The notes under the pieces are model-generated. The model worked only from the letters and a program-made list of their open reading frames with translations. It was not told where the DNA came from and searched no databases. From an uncultured Clostridia bacterium (lineage in GTDB: Bacteria; Bacillota; Clostridia; Saccharofermentanales; DTU023), in contig CAMJYM010000008.1 of assembly GCA_946220865.1 (NCBI GenBank), positions 1-64,000 of the forward strand: a stretch of 64,000 bases of DNA. The letters run 5' to 3'. Position numbers and translations under genes: made by a program. This document shows, piece after piece, positions 24,060-32,759 of the stretch (positions are counted from its first letter, which is position 1; every line of letters begins with the position of its first letter).

Positions 24060-25568
24060 TTATAAATACTTCGCGCTGAGGCGCAAAAGCTCTTCCTGAT
24101 TGGTCTCTTTGGTATTCACGATACCGGAGAGATAGCCGTTCGACATGACCGCAATGCGGTTGGTAATCCCCAGAATTTCCGGCATCTCTGAGGAAACGAC
24201 CAGGATGGTCTTGCCCTCTTTGGCCATTTTAATGATGAGTTCGTAAATCTCGTATTTTGCACCGACATCAATGCCTCGTGTCGGTTCATCCATCATAAAG
24301 ACATTGGGCTCACATTCCAGCCACTTGCCAAAAATGACTTTTTGCTGATTGCCGCCCGAGAGGCTGGTGATCATATCATCCGGGCCCATGGTTTTGGTGC
24401 GCATCACCTTGATCTGTTTCACAGTCGCCTTAACCATTTTCGTATCCGAAAGCGCCGGCCCTGTCTTGTATTGTTCCAGGCTGGCAATCGTTGTGTTAAA
24501 GGTAATGTCTCCTTTGAGAAAGAGGCCGTTCGCTTTGCGCTCTTCGGTGATCATGGCAAAGCCATGTTCCATGGCATCACGGGCATTGGCAAAGTTCATC
24601 AGACGGCCTTTGTAATAGACACGACCGGCTGCACGCGTGCGCACACCGAAAATGGTCTCGAAAAGCTCGGTGCGCCCTGCACCGACCAGCCCGTAAAAGC
24701 CAAAGATCTCGCCTTTACGAACCTCAAAAGAAACGTCCTTAAGATAAGGTGGATATTTTGTTGAAAGATGCACAACCTTGAGAATCGGCTCGCCTGGCTG
24801 ATTGTCCACCTCAGGAAAACGATTTTCCAGAGAGCGCCCGACCATGGCGGATATCAGCTCGTTCATATCAGTTTCAGCCACATTTTTCGTTGCAACAAGT
24901 TTACCGTCTCGCAGGACAGAAACCTGATCGCAAATCTCAAAGACTTCATCCATTTTGTGAGAGATATAAATTAAGGAAACGCCCTGATCTCTGAGTTTTC
25001 GCATCATGGCAAAGAGCTTTTTCACTTCCGGCTCTGTGAGCGAGGAGGTGGGCTCATCAAGCACAATGATTTTGGAGTGATAGGAGATCGCCTTGGCAAT
25101 CTCACACATCTGCCGCTCAGAGACAGACATTCTGCGCATGGGCTGAGTTAAGTTAACGGTCATCCCCAGGCTGCGGAAGAGCTCAGCAGCTTCATTTTTC
25201 ATCCTGGCTTCATCAATCATGCCTACTGAATTCATGGGATAACGCCCCAGAAACAGATTGTCGACCACACTTCGGTCCAGACACTGATTGAGTTCCTGAT
25301 GGACCATGGCAATACCGTTTTCCAGAGCCTCCTTTGGTCCGGAAAAGGCCACCTCCCTGCCGTCAAGGAAGATACTGCCTTCATCCTTCTGATAAATGCC
25401 GAAAAGGCATTTCATCATCGTGGATTTTCCTGCGCCGTTCTCGCCCATCAGGCCCATGACGCTCCCTCTTCGGACATCCATGTTGACGTGGTCCAGAACC
25501 ACATTGCGGCCGAAGGCTTTCGACATACCGCGGATTGAAAGAACGATCTGATTTTCTGTTTCAGCCAT
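24060..25568 (-). CDS. mglA: galactose/methyl-galactoside-type ABC ATPase
   Basis: A 502-residue tandem-ATPase subunit of a CUT2 sugar importer. The ATG at 25568 has AGGAGGG 7 nt upstream; the in-frame TTG two codons earlier is less likely. The first cassette has GENGAGKST, the signature MSVSERQMCEIAKA and IIVLDEPTSSL. The second, degenerate as usual, has GLVGAGRTE and LSGGNQQKVIFGKWL followed by MMDEPTRGIDVG. It lies between mglB and mglC. Confidence 0.95.
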   Translation of the reverse strand: MAETENQIVLSIRGMSKAFGRNVVLDHVNMDVRRGSVMGLMGENGAGKSTMMKCLFGIYQKDEGSIFLDGREVAFSGPKEALENGIAMVHQELNQCLDRSVVDNLFLGRYPMNSVGMIDEARMKNEAAELFRSLGMTVNLTQPMRRMSVSERQMCEIAKAISYHSKIIVLDEPTSSLTEPEVKKLFAMMRKLRDQGVSLIYISHKMDEVFEICDQVSVLRDGKLVATKNVAETDMNELISAMVGRSLENRFPEVDNQPGEPILKVVHLSTKYPPYLKDVSFEVRKGEIFGFYGLVGAGRTELFETIFGVRTRAAGRVYYKGRLMNFANARDAMEHGFAMITEERKANGLFLKGDITFNTTIASLEQYKTGPALSDTKMVKATVKQIKVMRTKTMGPDDMITSLSGGNQQKVIFGKWLECEPNVFMMDEPTRGIDVGAKYEIYELIIKMAKEGKTILVVSSEMPEILGITNRIAVMSNGYLSGIVNTKETNQEELLRLSAKYL

Positions 25569-25593
25569 CGTCAACCCTCCTGATTATAAAAAA

Positions 25594-25625
25594 GGTTATC
25601 AGGAAGGGGAGCCTTCCTGATAACC
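25594..25625 (-). terminator. terminator between mglB and mglA
   Basis: A perfect 14-bp stem (GGTTATCAGGAAGG with its complement, 4-nt loop) is followed on the minus strand by TTTTTTAT. It lies just after mglB and just before the mglA ribosome binding site, so most transcripts would stop after the binding protein. Confidence 0.9.
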
Positions 25626-25674
25626 CGACGGAACTACAAAGTCCGCCACGACTGCCTTTGCAGAGAGGCTCCTG

Positions 25675-27087
25675 TTATTTCTTGAGGATCTCCATGTAGG
25701 AAGCCGCGTTATCGGTCTTCACCATGTTGATGGCGAAAGCGTCATACTGGCTGGGGTTGCCCAGGCGGTTGGTGATGTTGGATTCGGTCTGACCATCGCC
25801 GCCGATGTATTCAACTTTGAGGTTCAGAAGCTTGTCATAGTTCTGGAGCAGAGGCTGATAGGTTGAGCCGAGGAAGTTATCCGCGGAGTTGTAGATATTC
25901 AGCCAGACGTTCTTCATCGGATGCGCCTTCTCATCGAGCTGGTTGGCAACCGGCTTGTAAGGAACAGTGGAATCCAGGAAGTCTTTGTAGTTCTCAGAAG
26001 TGACCGCGAGGTTCAGCGCATAGTAGGAACGCTCGGCTTCGACATACTTGTAGTCTGTATCGGTCAGGACGTTGCCTGCATCATCCTTGATGCTGATGCC
26101 GGTGTTGACATCGACGTTATCGAGCAGGTTGCGCAGAACACGGAGCGTCAGGTAAGCCTGAACGTCAGCATGCTGGCTGATCGTGCCGCCGAAACCGTCA
26201 GCAATAGCCGCAACAGCGTCGCTGTTGGCATCGTAACCAAAGGTCGGGACTTTGTTCTCTTTGGACCAGCCGTTGAACATGGCCATGCCCATGCCGTCGT
26301 TGTTGGAGACAACGATATCGATCTGATCACCAAAGGTCGAAGCCCAGGTGCTGATGGCATTGCCAGCCGTAGCCGCATCCCAGGTAGCCCCGGCGGCGTT
26401 CTTCATTTCCTGAGAAGCCAGTTCGCGAACCACATAGGTCTTGTCGCCGACTTTGATTTCGCCGTCTTTGACGACCTTAGCTTTACCGTCAACGTTGGTG
26501 CCGGCGGGAGTGGAGTCGATCGCGCCGTCCTTTTCAACAGCCGTGCCAAGAGCTTTACGGGCGCCGCGGGTACGGGCGATGGAGTCGTTATGGCCGATAT
26601 CGCCGATAGCGAGAACGTAGCCGATGGTGCCGTCGCCATTGCGGTCGATTTTATCGGCGTTTGCCTTGATATAATCCACGACCATCTGGCCCTGGAGTTC
26701 TGCGCCCTGGTTGGCATCAAAACCAACATAGTAGGTCTTGTCGTTGAAGTTCAGAGCTTCCATGTCGAGCTCGCCGGTGGAGCTGTTGGAAGGCTGACGG
26801 TTGTACCAGACCAGAGGCTTATCTTTGTTGGCCACTTCGCCTTCGGCAGCTTTTTCATCAGCCTTGGGCTCTTCAGCCTTTTCATCGGCCTTGGTTTCAT
26901 CAGCTTTTTCTTCAGCCTTCGTTTCCTCGGCCTTGGGGGCTTCCGTCTTTTCCTCGGCCTTGGGGGCTTCCGTCTTTTCCTCAGTCTTGGGGGCTTCGGT
27001 CTTCTCAGGAGCTTTCGCAGGGGCGCAACCCACAATAAAGGCTGCCATCAATGCGATAACGACCAGAAGGCTCATTATTTTTTTCAT
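25675..27087 (-). CDS. mglB: galactose/glucose-binding lipoprotein with charged linker
   Basis: A 470-residue solute-binding protein of the CUT2 importer. The lipobox FIVGC puts lipid on Cys21. Residues about 25-85 are a low-complexity linker of repeats like EKTEAPKAE and ADEKAEEPK. The binding domain follows, with the MglB-type calcium loop DRNGDGTIGY and SNNDGMGMAM, GYDANSDAVAAI. It is first gene of mglBAC, followed by a strong terminator. A good promoter lies 115 nt upstream. Confidence 0.93.
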   Translation of the reverse strand: MKKIMSLLVVIALMAAFIVGCAPAKAPEKTEAPKTEEKTEAPKAEEKTEAPKAEETKAEEKADETKADEKAEEPKADEKAAEGEVANKDKPLVWYNRQPSNSSTGELDMEALNFNDKTYYVGFDANQGAELQGQMVVDYIKANADKIDRNGDGTIGYVLAIGDIGHNDSIARTRGARKALGTAVEKDGAIDSTPAGTNVDGKAKVVKDGEIKVGDKTYVVRELASQEMKNAAGATWDAATAGNAISTWASTFGDQIDIVVSNNDGMGMAMFNGWSKENKVPTFGYDANSDAVAAIADGFGGTISQHADVQAYLTLRVLRNLLDNVDVNTGISIKDDAGNVLTDTDYKYVEAERSYYALNLAVTSENYKDFLDSTVPYKPVANQLDEKAHPMKNVWLNIYNSADNFLGSTYQPLLQNYDKLLNLKVEYIGGDGQTESNITNRLGNPSQYDAFAINMVKTDNAASYMEILKK

Positions 27088-27201
27088 AAACTATCCTCCT
27101 AAAGATTTACGCAAGCGAGCGCATGCTCTGCATACGAGAATAAACTCGTGTGTTTCGCTAAGCGCGAAAAAGGCAGCACACAGCTGCGTGTTTACATTTG
27201 A

Positions 27202-27230
27202 ATCATAGCAAATATAGGTTCAATAAACAA
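27202..27230 (-). promoter_or_regulatory. promoter of mglBAC
   Basis: On the minus strand, TTGTTT (27225-27230) and TATGAT (27202-27207) are 17 nt apart. The leader of about 110 nt contains a TTTCGC/GCGCGAAA-type small hairpin near 27150. Confidence 0.55.
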
Positions 27231-27355
27231 GCTAACAAAAGTATACCTATCCTATTGCGAGCTTTATGCACTTTTAGTAAAAGCCTGTAAAACTGGCCTT
27301 TTTCGCCTGCATCCTGCCCTCACGGCAGAGCTGCTGTGTCCTCCTGTAACTCATT

Positions 27356-27390
27356 CAAAAAATGCCCTCGCTTTTAAAAAGCAGAGGGCA
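27356..27390 (-). terminator. terminator of the metal ATPase operon
   Basis: Stem TGCCCTC(G)CTTTT / AAAAGCAGAGGGCA (27363-27390), followed on the minus strand by TTTTTT. It lies just after the P-type ATPase stop. Confidence 0.85.
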
Positions 27391-27412
27391 GAAGCCTGAG
27401 ATACTCAGGTGA

Positions 27413-29443
27413 TCACAGCCGCTTCACAAAAAGGGCGCGGATGGCATTCAAGACGGCCAGAACCATGACCCCGACATCGGCAAAAATGGCCGTCCACATA
27501 TTGGCCAGTCCCAGGGCGCCGAGCAGGAGGCAGAGCAGCTTGACCCCCAGAGCAAAAACAATGTTTTCCCGGACAATTCTGAGACATTTGCGGGCGATGC
27601 GGATAGCTTTGGCTACATTTCGCGGATTATCGTCCATTAGCACGACATCCGCTGCTTCTATCGCAGCGTCGCTGCCCAGGGCCCCCATGGCGATGCCCAC
27701 ATCGGCCAGGCGCAGCACCGGGGCGTCATTGATACCGTCGCCCACAAAGGCCAGCCCTGATTTTGCCGGACGCACGGCAAGGAGCTCCTCGAGTTTAGCG
27801 ACTTTATCGCCCGGCAGCAGTTCGCTTTCCACACGGTCTATGCCGAGCTTTTGCCCCACTTCTCCCGCGACACGGCCGTCATCGCCGGTAAGCATGACGA
27901 TATTGTGAACGCCGGCCTGCCTGAGTTCCTGAACAGCCGCGGCAGACTCTTCCTTGATCACGTCCGAGATCAGGATATGCCCCGCGTAAGCGCCATTGAT
28001 GGCGATGTGCACGATGGTGCCTACATGGCTGCAGGGAATAAAGTCCAGCCCCAGACGCTGCATGAGTTTTTCGTTACCGGCAGCCACCTCTGTGTCGTCA
28101 ACCACAGCGGTGACCCCTTCTCCGTGATATTCCTTAAAATCACGAACGCGTGAGCGTTCAGGCTCATGCCCCCAGGCTTCCCGCAGGCTCCTGCTGATCG
28201 GGTGTGAGGAGGCATATTCCGCGTGTGCCGCAAGTTCGAGGATTTCTTCCTGCGTATAAGAACTGTGATGCAGGCCCTGAACCTCAAAACTTCCGCGGGT
28301 CAGTGTCCCCGTTTTATCGAAGACGACCGTTCCTGTTTTGGCCAGCGTTTCCAGGTAGTTCGCGCCTTTAATCAGAATACCCTCGCGGCTCGCTCCACCG
28401 AGGCCAGCAAAAAAGCTCAGAGGGACGCTGGCCACCAGAGCGCAGGGACAGCTGATGACCAGGAAGATCAGCGCGCGGTAAATCCAGCTTCCCCAAAGGG
28501 GTTCAAGGCCCAGAAAGATCAGCCGGAAAAGGGGCGGCAGCAAGGCCAGGGCCAGGGCCGAAAAGGTCACGACCGGCGTGTACACGCGGGCAAATTTGCT
28601 GATAAACTCCTCGGATTTTGCTTTACGCGAACTGGCATTTTCCACAAGTTCAAGAATTTTTGAAACGGTGGATTCGCCGAAGGGTTTTGTTGTTTTAATC
28701 CTCAGTACAGCGCTGAGGTTGATACAACCGCTGATGATCTCATCCCCCGCACCAACTTCCCGGGGCAGGCTCTCACCCGTCAGGGCTGCTGTATTGAGAC
28801 TGGAATGACCCTCAATGACCTTCCCATCAATGGGCACCTTTTCTCCGGGCTGCACCACAATGGCGCTGCCCACAGGCACTTCGTCCGGGTCGACCACGAC
28901 CAGTTCTCCCTCACGCTCCAGCCGCGCCGTATCCGGCCTGATGTCCATGAGCTCCGCAATATTCCTCCGGCTGCGGCCAATGGCGACGTTCTGGAAAAGC
29001 TCGCCCAGCTGATAGAAAAGCATGACAGCCACGGCTTCGTTGATATCGCCGCTGCGCTCATAAATCGCCAGGGCAATCGCTCCCAGCGTGGCCACGGCCA
29101 TAAGAAAATTCTCATCAAAGAGTCGACGATTGCGCAGGCCATGCCAGGCTTTGCGCAGAATATCCCCACCCACAATGAGATAGGCCACAAAAAGTCCGCT
29201 GAACTGAAGCAGCCTGGCCAGCCAGAGGTCCACGGCCGCACCTTCCGGCAGAGCAAAAAAAGCCGCGATTCCTGCCGTAAAAGGACTTTTCGCCTGAAAT
29301 GCAGCGATATTCTGCTCCGGAACACGAAGGATCTTCACCAGTAAAAAAGTGGCGCAGTTTTCCAAAGGCAGAAAATTGAAGAGAAGGAGCAGGGCCAGAG
29401 CCAGAAGAATTCTCTTCAGGAGCTTCTTTTGTTTATTTGACAT
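27413..29443 (-). CDS. heavy-metal (Zn/Cd/Pb-type) P1B ATPase
   Basis: An efflux pump of 676 residues from the ATG at 29443 (GTG four codons upstream is an alternative). P1B hallmarks are present: the ion-site SCPCALVASVP, the phosphorylation motif DKTGTLTRG, the actuator loop AALTGES, ASSHPISRSL with the HP dipeptide, and GDGINDAP. The DVGVMVLAVLNA segment in the last helix carries the Asp typical of Zn2+/Cd2+ pumps rather than Cu+. There is no N-terminal metal-binding domain; the small HMA protein encoded just upstream supplies it separately. Confidence 0.93.
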   Translation of the reverse strand: MSNKQKKLLKRILLALALLLLFNFLPLENCATFLLVKILRVPEQNIAAFQAKSPFTAGIAAFFALPEGAAVDLWLARLLQFSGLFVAYLIVGGDILRKAWHGLRNRRLFDENFLMAVATLGAIALAIYERSGDINEAVAVMLFYQLGELFQNVAIGRSRRNIAELMDIRPDTARLEREGELVVVDPDEVPVGSAIVVQPGEKVPIDGKVIEGHSSLNTAALTGESLPREVGAGDEIISGCINLSAVLRIKTTKPFGESTVSKILELVENASSRKAKSEEFISKFARVYTPVVTFSALALALLPPLFRLIFLGLEPLWGSWIYRALIFLVISCPCALVASVPLSFFAGLGGASREGILIKGANYLETLAKTGTVVFDKTGTLTRGSFEVQGLHHSSYTQEEILELAAHAEYASSHPISRSLREAWGHEPERSRVRDFKEYHGEGVTAVVDDTEVAAGNEKLMQRLGLDFIPCSHVGTIVHIAINGAYAGHILISDVIKEESAAAVQELRQAGVHNIVMLTGDDGRVAGEVGQKLGIDRVESELLPGDKVAKLEELLAVRPAKSGLAFVGDGINDAPVLRLADVGIAMGALGSDAAIEAADVVLMDDNPRNVAKAIRIARKCLRIVRENIVFALGVKLLCLLLGALGLANMWTAIFADVGVMVLAVLNAIRALFVKRL

Positions 29444-29551
29444 CTTAGTAACCACTTTCCATAACTTGCCTCTATCTCGCTGAGCTCTGCAAGAGCACTT
29501 TCCAGATCATGTTATGGATCTGTTTACATTGCGAGACAGCTCATTTGACCG

Positions 29552-29770
29552 TCAAAACTCAATGCAACAATCCGGCTCGACCTTCTTGCAGGCTTTGGCC
29601 ACATTCTGCATAACTGCCTGAGGATCGCTCCCTTCCGTGAAAACCACGCTCATTTTCTGCGTCATAAAATTTACCGAAACTTCTTCCACTCCCGGAATAT
29701 TGCGGGCTGCACGCTCCATTTCGTTGGCGCAGTTGGCGCAATCCACTTCGATCGCATAACTCTTTTTCAT
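29552..29770 (-). CDS. HMA-domain metal chaperone
   Basis: A 72-residue protein from the ATG at 29770 (GAGGT 8 nt upstream). It is a single ferredoxin-like heavy-metal-associated domain with the metal loop DCANCANEM (Cys-x-x-Cys), VEEVSVNFMTQKMSVVF strands and a CKKVEPDCC tail with extra cysteines. It lies 108 nt upstream of the metal P-type ATPase and stands in for that pump's missing N-terminal domain, presumably handing it the metal. Confidence 0.9.
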   Translation of the reverse strand: MKKSYAIEVDCANCANEMERAARNIPGVEEVSVNFMTQKMSVVFTEGSDPQAVMQNVAKACKKVEPDCCIEF

Positions 29771-29921
29771 TTTCAATACCTCAGCTTTCACTATTTTTTC
29801 GTTTCATAAAACCTTCTGCTCACAGGCACAGCAAGCTTGAGCCGAACGTTCAGGTGCTTGCCGTCTTGAGAGTTTTCAGCGTGCTCGCAGATTCTGCAAG
29901 CGTAAGCAATCCTTTTGAACG
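29771..29921 (-). other. 5' leader of the HMA/P-ATPase operon
   Basis: About 150 nt of untranslated leader between the operator and the HMA gene, with TTTCATAAAACC-type AT-rich start and no structure I can assign. Confidence 0.4.
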
Positions 29922-29947
29922 AACGATTAAACATTTGTTTAATCGTT
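29922..29947. promoter_or_regulatory. 12-2-12 inverted repeat, ArsR/SmtB-type operator
   Basis: AACGATTAAACA and TGTTTAATCGTT are perfect 12-nt arms separated by TT. The 12-2-12 layout is that of SmtB/CzrA-family metal sensor operators. It covers the expected +1 region of the metal ATPase promoter. Confidence 0.8.
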
Positions 29948-29953
29948 AGCTTT

Positions 29954-29981
29954 ATTATAAGCCTGCGACAAAAAGTGTCAA
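29954..29981 (-). promoter_or_regulatory. consensus sigma-70-type promoter of the metal efflux operon
   Basis: TTGACA (29976-29981) and TATAAT (29954-29959) on the minus strand with a 16-nt spacer. It points into the 12-2-12 operator and then the HMA and P-ATPase genes. Confidence 0.85.
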
Positions 29982-30082
29982 GACCACAGTTAGAGAAAAA
30001 ATTAGAGAAAAAGGAAATTAAAAATAAAGTAAAACGAGATGATTGCAGAATATTTCAGCTGTTAAATATTAACCAGTTTAAT

Positions 30083-30385
30083 TTATTTCAGCCCGTTTAT
30101 TTTTTTGTAAACATCACCCCGCGGGCTTGCGAGCAGGGTTTTGATGACCACAATCTTTCCCTCGATGATGGTGTAAACAACGCGGATTGACCCCAGTCTG
30201 ATTCGGTAGACATCCTGCCATTTGCCCTGGATTCTCTTTACATCCACTTTTTCCGGATGATCTCCAAAAAGCAATTCATGGATCGCATCTTCATACTGTT
30301 TGCGAATTTCTTCGTGAGCTTTGAGAAATTTATCGGCAGCCTTAGTGTATTGGATTTCATATTCGAAAGGTTTTTTTCTGCCCAT
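30083..30385 (-). CDS. RelE-type mRNA interferase toxin
   Basis: A 100-residue basic protein of the RelE family: EIQYTKAADKFLKAHEEIRKQYEDAI helices, then KVDVKRIQGKWQDVYRIRLGSIRVVYTIIEGKIVVIKTLLASPRGDVYK. The R-[IL]-G-x-[IY]-R-V-x-Y core and a C-terminal segment after a strand are typical. It is encoded 20 nt downstream of a ribbon-helix-helix antitoxin. The organism thus has two different TA pairs within 16 kb. Confidence 0.88.
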   Translation of the reverse strand: MGRKKPFEYEIQYTKAADKFLKAHEEIRKQYEDAIHELLFGDHPEKVDVKRIQGKWQDVYRIRLGSIRVVYTIIEGKIVVIKTLLASPRGDVYKKINGLK

Positions 30386-30405
30386 CTGCAGCCTCCAATG
30401 ATGAC

Positions 30406-30675
30406 TTAGACAGAAAAACGTTTCGTGGCCGCTATCGACAGGTCATCATCGCTCATATTCTCGATCTCAGCCAGGATCTCTTTCGATTCTTCAGTTGATG
30501 CCTCCTGAATGTTGGCGGTCAGACGATAGAGAGGGTCTTGCTTTAATTCATCAATGTAGGCCTTCACGGCATTCGTGACCAGGTCCGTCATAGAAAGGCG
30601 AAACACTCCAGCCACTTCTTTTATTTCCATAATATCCGCTTCATCCATTTTAAAATTCAGGGATCTTCTTGCCAC
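30406..30675 (-). CDS. ribbon-helix-helix antitoxin (RelB-like)
   Basis: I place the start at GTG 30675 (MARRSLNFKMDEAD), with AAGGAGG 8 nt upstream; a GTG at 30693 in the same frame lies inside that ribosome binding site. The 89-residue product begins with a strand-helix-helix (SLNFKMDEADIMEIKEVAGVFRLSMTDLVTNAVKAYIDE) typical of RHH DNA-binding antitoxins, then an acidic tail that would bind the toxin. Confidence 0.85.
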   Translation of the reverse strand: MARRSLNFKMDEADIMEIKEVAGVFRLSMTDLVTNAVKAYIDELKQDPLYRLTANIQEASTEESKEILAEIENMSDDDLSIAATKRFSV

Positions 30676-30752
30676 TTCAGCGACCTCCTTCACTTTCTTT
30701 TAATGATATATCGTAAAGATCGTAAAGACAAGATTGTCAGTAACGATTCCAC

Positions 30753-31949
30753 TTATTGCCTGAGAAAATCCAGCGCCGTCTGGCAATGCAGGGCGGCGCC
30801 TGCGCTGAACATGGATTCATCGAGATCGAAGCGGGGGGAGTGGTGCCCGTTGAATTTGCCCTGAATGAAGCCTGGGTTGCTCATAAAAACAAAGCAGCCG
30901 GGGACTCTTTCCTGGTAGAAAGCAAAATCTTCGCCGCTCATCACAGGCGATTTAAGGGGGTAGAGGGCCTCAGCGGAAAGAACTTTGCTGGCCGCGTTCA
31001 CCACGAGATCCGTCATTGCATCGTCGTTAATAACGGCAGGGTAATTAAAGCTATGCTCAATCTCTACCTTTGCGCCGCGCGCAGCCGCAAGGCCTTCAGC
31101 GACTGCTCTGATGCGCTCGGCCAGCCAGACACGGGTTTCCGGGTGCAGCGTGCGCACGGTTCCTTCGAGTTCAACGGTGTCGGGAATGATATTCTGGTTA
31201 AAGCCGCCGGAAATGCGCGTGATGGACAGCACAGCCGCTTCGGTGGGATTGAGTTCGCGGCTGATCAGGGTCTGCAGGGCCAGGACGATTTCCGAAGCCA
31301 GCACAATGGGGTCGACACAGGTATGGGGATAAGCCCCGTGTCCACCCCGGCCAAGGACTTTGATATAGAGGCGATCCATGGCGGCCATGATTGGCCCTTT
31401 GATATAGGCTATTTTACCCTTGGGAACCTCCGGGCTCATCTGCCCTGCGTGCATCCCAAAAATGGCGTCCACGTGAGGATTTTCCAGGCAGCCCTCGCGA
31501 ATCATCAGCTCCGCCCCGCCGGGGTATTCTTCTCCGGATTGGAAGAAAAGTTTGACCTGACCGGAGAAAGCCTCACGATGGGTCGAGAGCCAGGCCGCTG
31601 CGCCCAGGAGCATGGCTGTATGACCATCGTGCCCGCAGGCGTGCATACAGCCGTTCTCCGAGGCAAAGGGCAGGCCCGTATCTTCTCGCACAGGCAGGCC
31701 ATCCATGTCGGCCCTCAGCGCAATGGTCCGGCCCTTGGCCCTTCCCGGAATCAGGCCGACCAGTGAGTTGCCCTCAACAAAAAGCTGAAAGGAAATACCC
31801 AGCTCTTTAAGGACTTTCTGGACATAGGCTGAGGTCCTGGGCAGATGATTGCCAATCTCCGGGTTTCTATGGAGGTCCCGCCTCCATCCCACCATACGCT
31901 TTTGTAAATCAGCCCATTCCGGGGATTGAAGATCAATGTTTGTCATCAT
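30753..31949 (-). CDS. M20D-family amidohydrolase (aminoacylase / N-acyl amino acid or peptide hydrolase)
   Basis: A 398-residue metal-dependent amidohydrolase. Metal-binding and catalytic motifs are complete: RADMDGLPV, CMHACGHDGHTAML, FQSGEEYPGGAELMI, GRGGHGAYPHTCVDPI and PVMSGEDFAFYQE. This family deacylates N-acetyl, hippuryl or indole-acetyl amino acids, and specificity cannot be read off. The ATG at 31949 lacks a strong ribosome binding site. It follows the ktrBA pair on the same strand. Confidence 0.9.
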   Translation of the reverse strand: MMTNIDLQSPEWADLQKRMVGWRRDLHRNPEIGNHLPRTSAYVQKVLKELGISFQLFVEGNSLVGLIPGRAKGRTIALRADMDGLPVREDTGLPFASENGCMHACGHDGHTAMLLGAAAWLSTHREAFSGQVKLFFQSGEEYPGGAELMIREGCLENPHVDAIFGMHAGQMSPEVPKGKIAYIKGPIMAAMDRLYIKVLGRGGHGAYPHTCVDPIVLASEIVLALQTLISRELNPTEAAVLSITRISGGFNQNIIPDTVELEGTVRTLHPETRVWLAERIRAVAEGLAAARGAKVEIEHSFNYPAVINDDAMTDLVVNAASKVLSAEALYPLKSPVMSGEDFAFYQERVPGCFVFMSNPGFIQGKFNGHHSPRFDLDESMFSAGAALHCQTALDFLRQ

Positions 31950-31992
31950 GATTGTTACTTTCTATGTTTTCGGTGAGCGTTTTATGTGCGTT

Positions 31993-32646
31993 TCAGTGAG
32001 CGTTGCCAAACTGCTCCAGGATTATGTTCTTGTCGCCAAGAACAAGGAGTTTCCAGGGATCCTCAAGGATTGTTGAAGGCAGAATTCTGTATTGCAGGAT
32101 CTTATCCTTTTTCAGGGCAACGATGTTCACATTGTATTTTTTACGAACATCCAACTGGCCTATGCTTTTTCCCAGCCATTCCCGCGGAATGGGAATCTCA
32201 ACAATGGCGTTGTCATGGTCGATCTGGAAAAAATCAAGAAGGTTGTCCGAGGCAAAGCGCAGGGCGGTCCATTCACCGATCTGACGCTCCGGATAGACAA
32301 TGAAATCCGCCCCGTTGCGCAGGAGAAACTTGGCATGCACATCGCGTGCTGCCCGGGAGACGACTTTCTTTGCCCCGAGCTCTTTAAGCAGGAGGGTGCT
32401 CTCAAGCGAGTTCTGAAAATGATCGCCAATCGCCACAATGCAGAGATCGAAATTGCGCACGCCGAGGGACTCCACAAAAGCTCTGTTGGTGGCGTCGCCG
32501 ATGAGGGCGTTGGTCACATAGGGTAGAACCGCGTTGACGCGGCTCTCCTTAATATCCACTGCCATCACCTGATGATTCATTTCGTTCAACTGCATGGCCA
32601 CATGGCGGCCAAAACGGCCAAGCCCAATCAATAATACCGATTTCAT
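31993..32646 (-). CDS. ktrA: Ktr/Trk potassium uptake regulatory subunit (RCK)
   Basis: A 217-residue cytosolic RCK protein from the ATG at 32646 (AAGGAAG upstream). RCK-N: LIGLGRFGRHVAMQLNEMNHQVMAVD is the nucleotide-binding Rossmann fold, with the acidic residue ending strand 2 (VD). The C-terminal RCK-C part (VEIPIPREWLGKSIGQLDVRKKYNVNIVALKKD) is the regulatory lobe, which in Firmicutes binds c-di-AMP. It follows the channel gene ktrB, its partner. Confidence 0.92.
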   Translation of the reverse strand: MKSVLLIGLGRFGRHVAMQLNEMNHQVMAVDIKESRVNAVLPYVTNALIGDATNRAFVESLGVRNFDLCIVAIGDHFQNSLESTLLLKELGAKKVVSRAARDVHAKFLLRNGADFIVYPERQIGEWTALRFASDNLLDFFQIDHDNAIVEIPIPREWLGKSIGQLDVRKKYNVNIVALKKDKILQYRILPSTILEDPWKLLVLGDKNIILEQFGNAH

Positions 32647-32759
32647 TTCTGCTTCCTTTCTATCCTGCTCCTTCTTAACAAAGCAGCTCACGACTGAGCA
32701 AGTCCTGGAGCTTCGCCCTGAGATGAAATATCTACTCAAAATATTCGCTATTACGCCTT

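Noticed and set aside
29915..30190. 91-codon plus-strand frame
   Set aside because: It overlaps the metal operon operator and promoter and then the RelE-type toxin gene in antisense.
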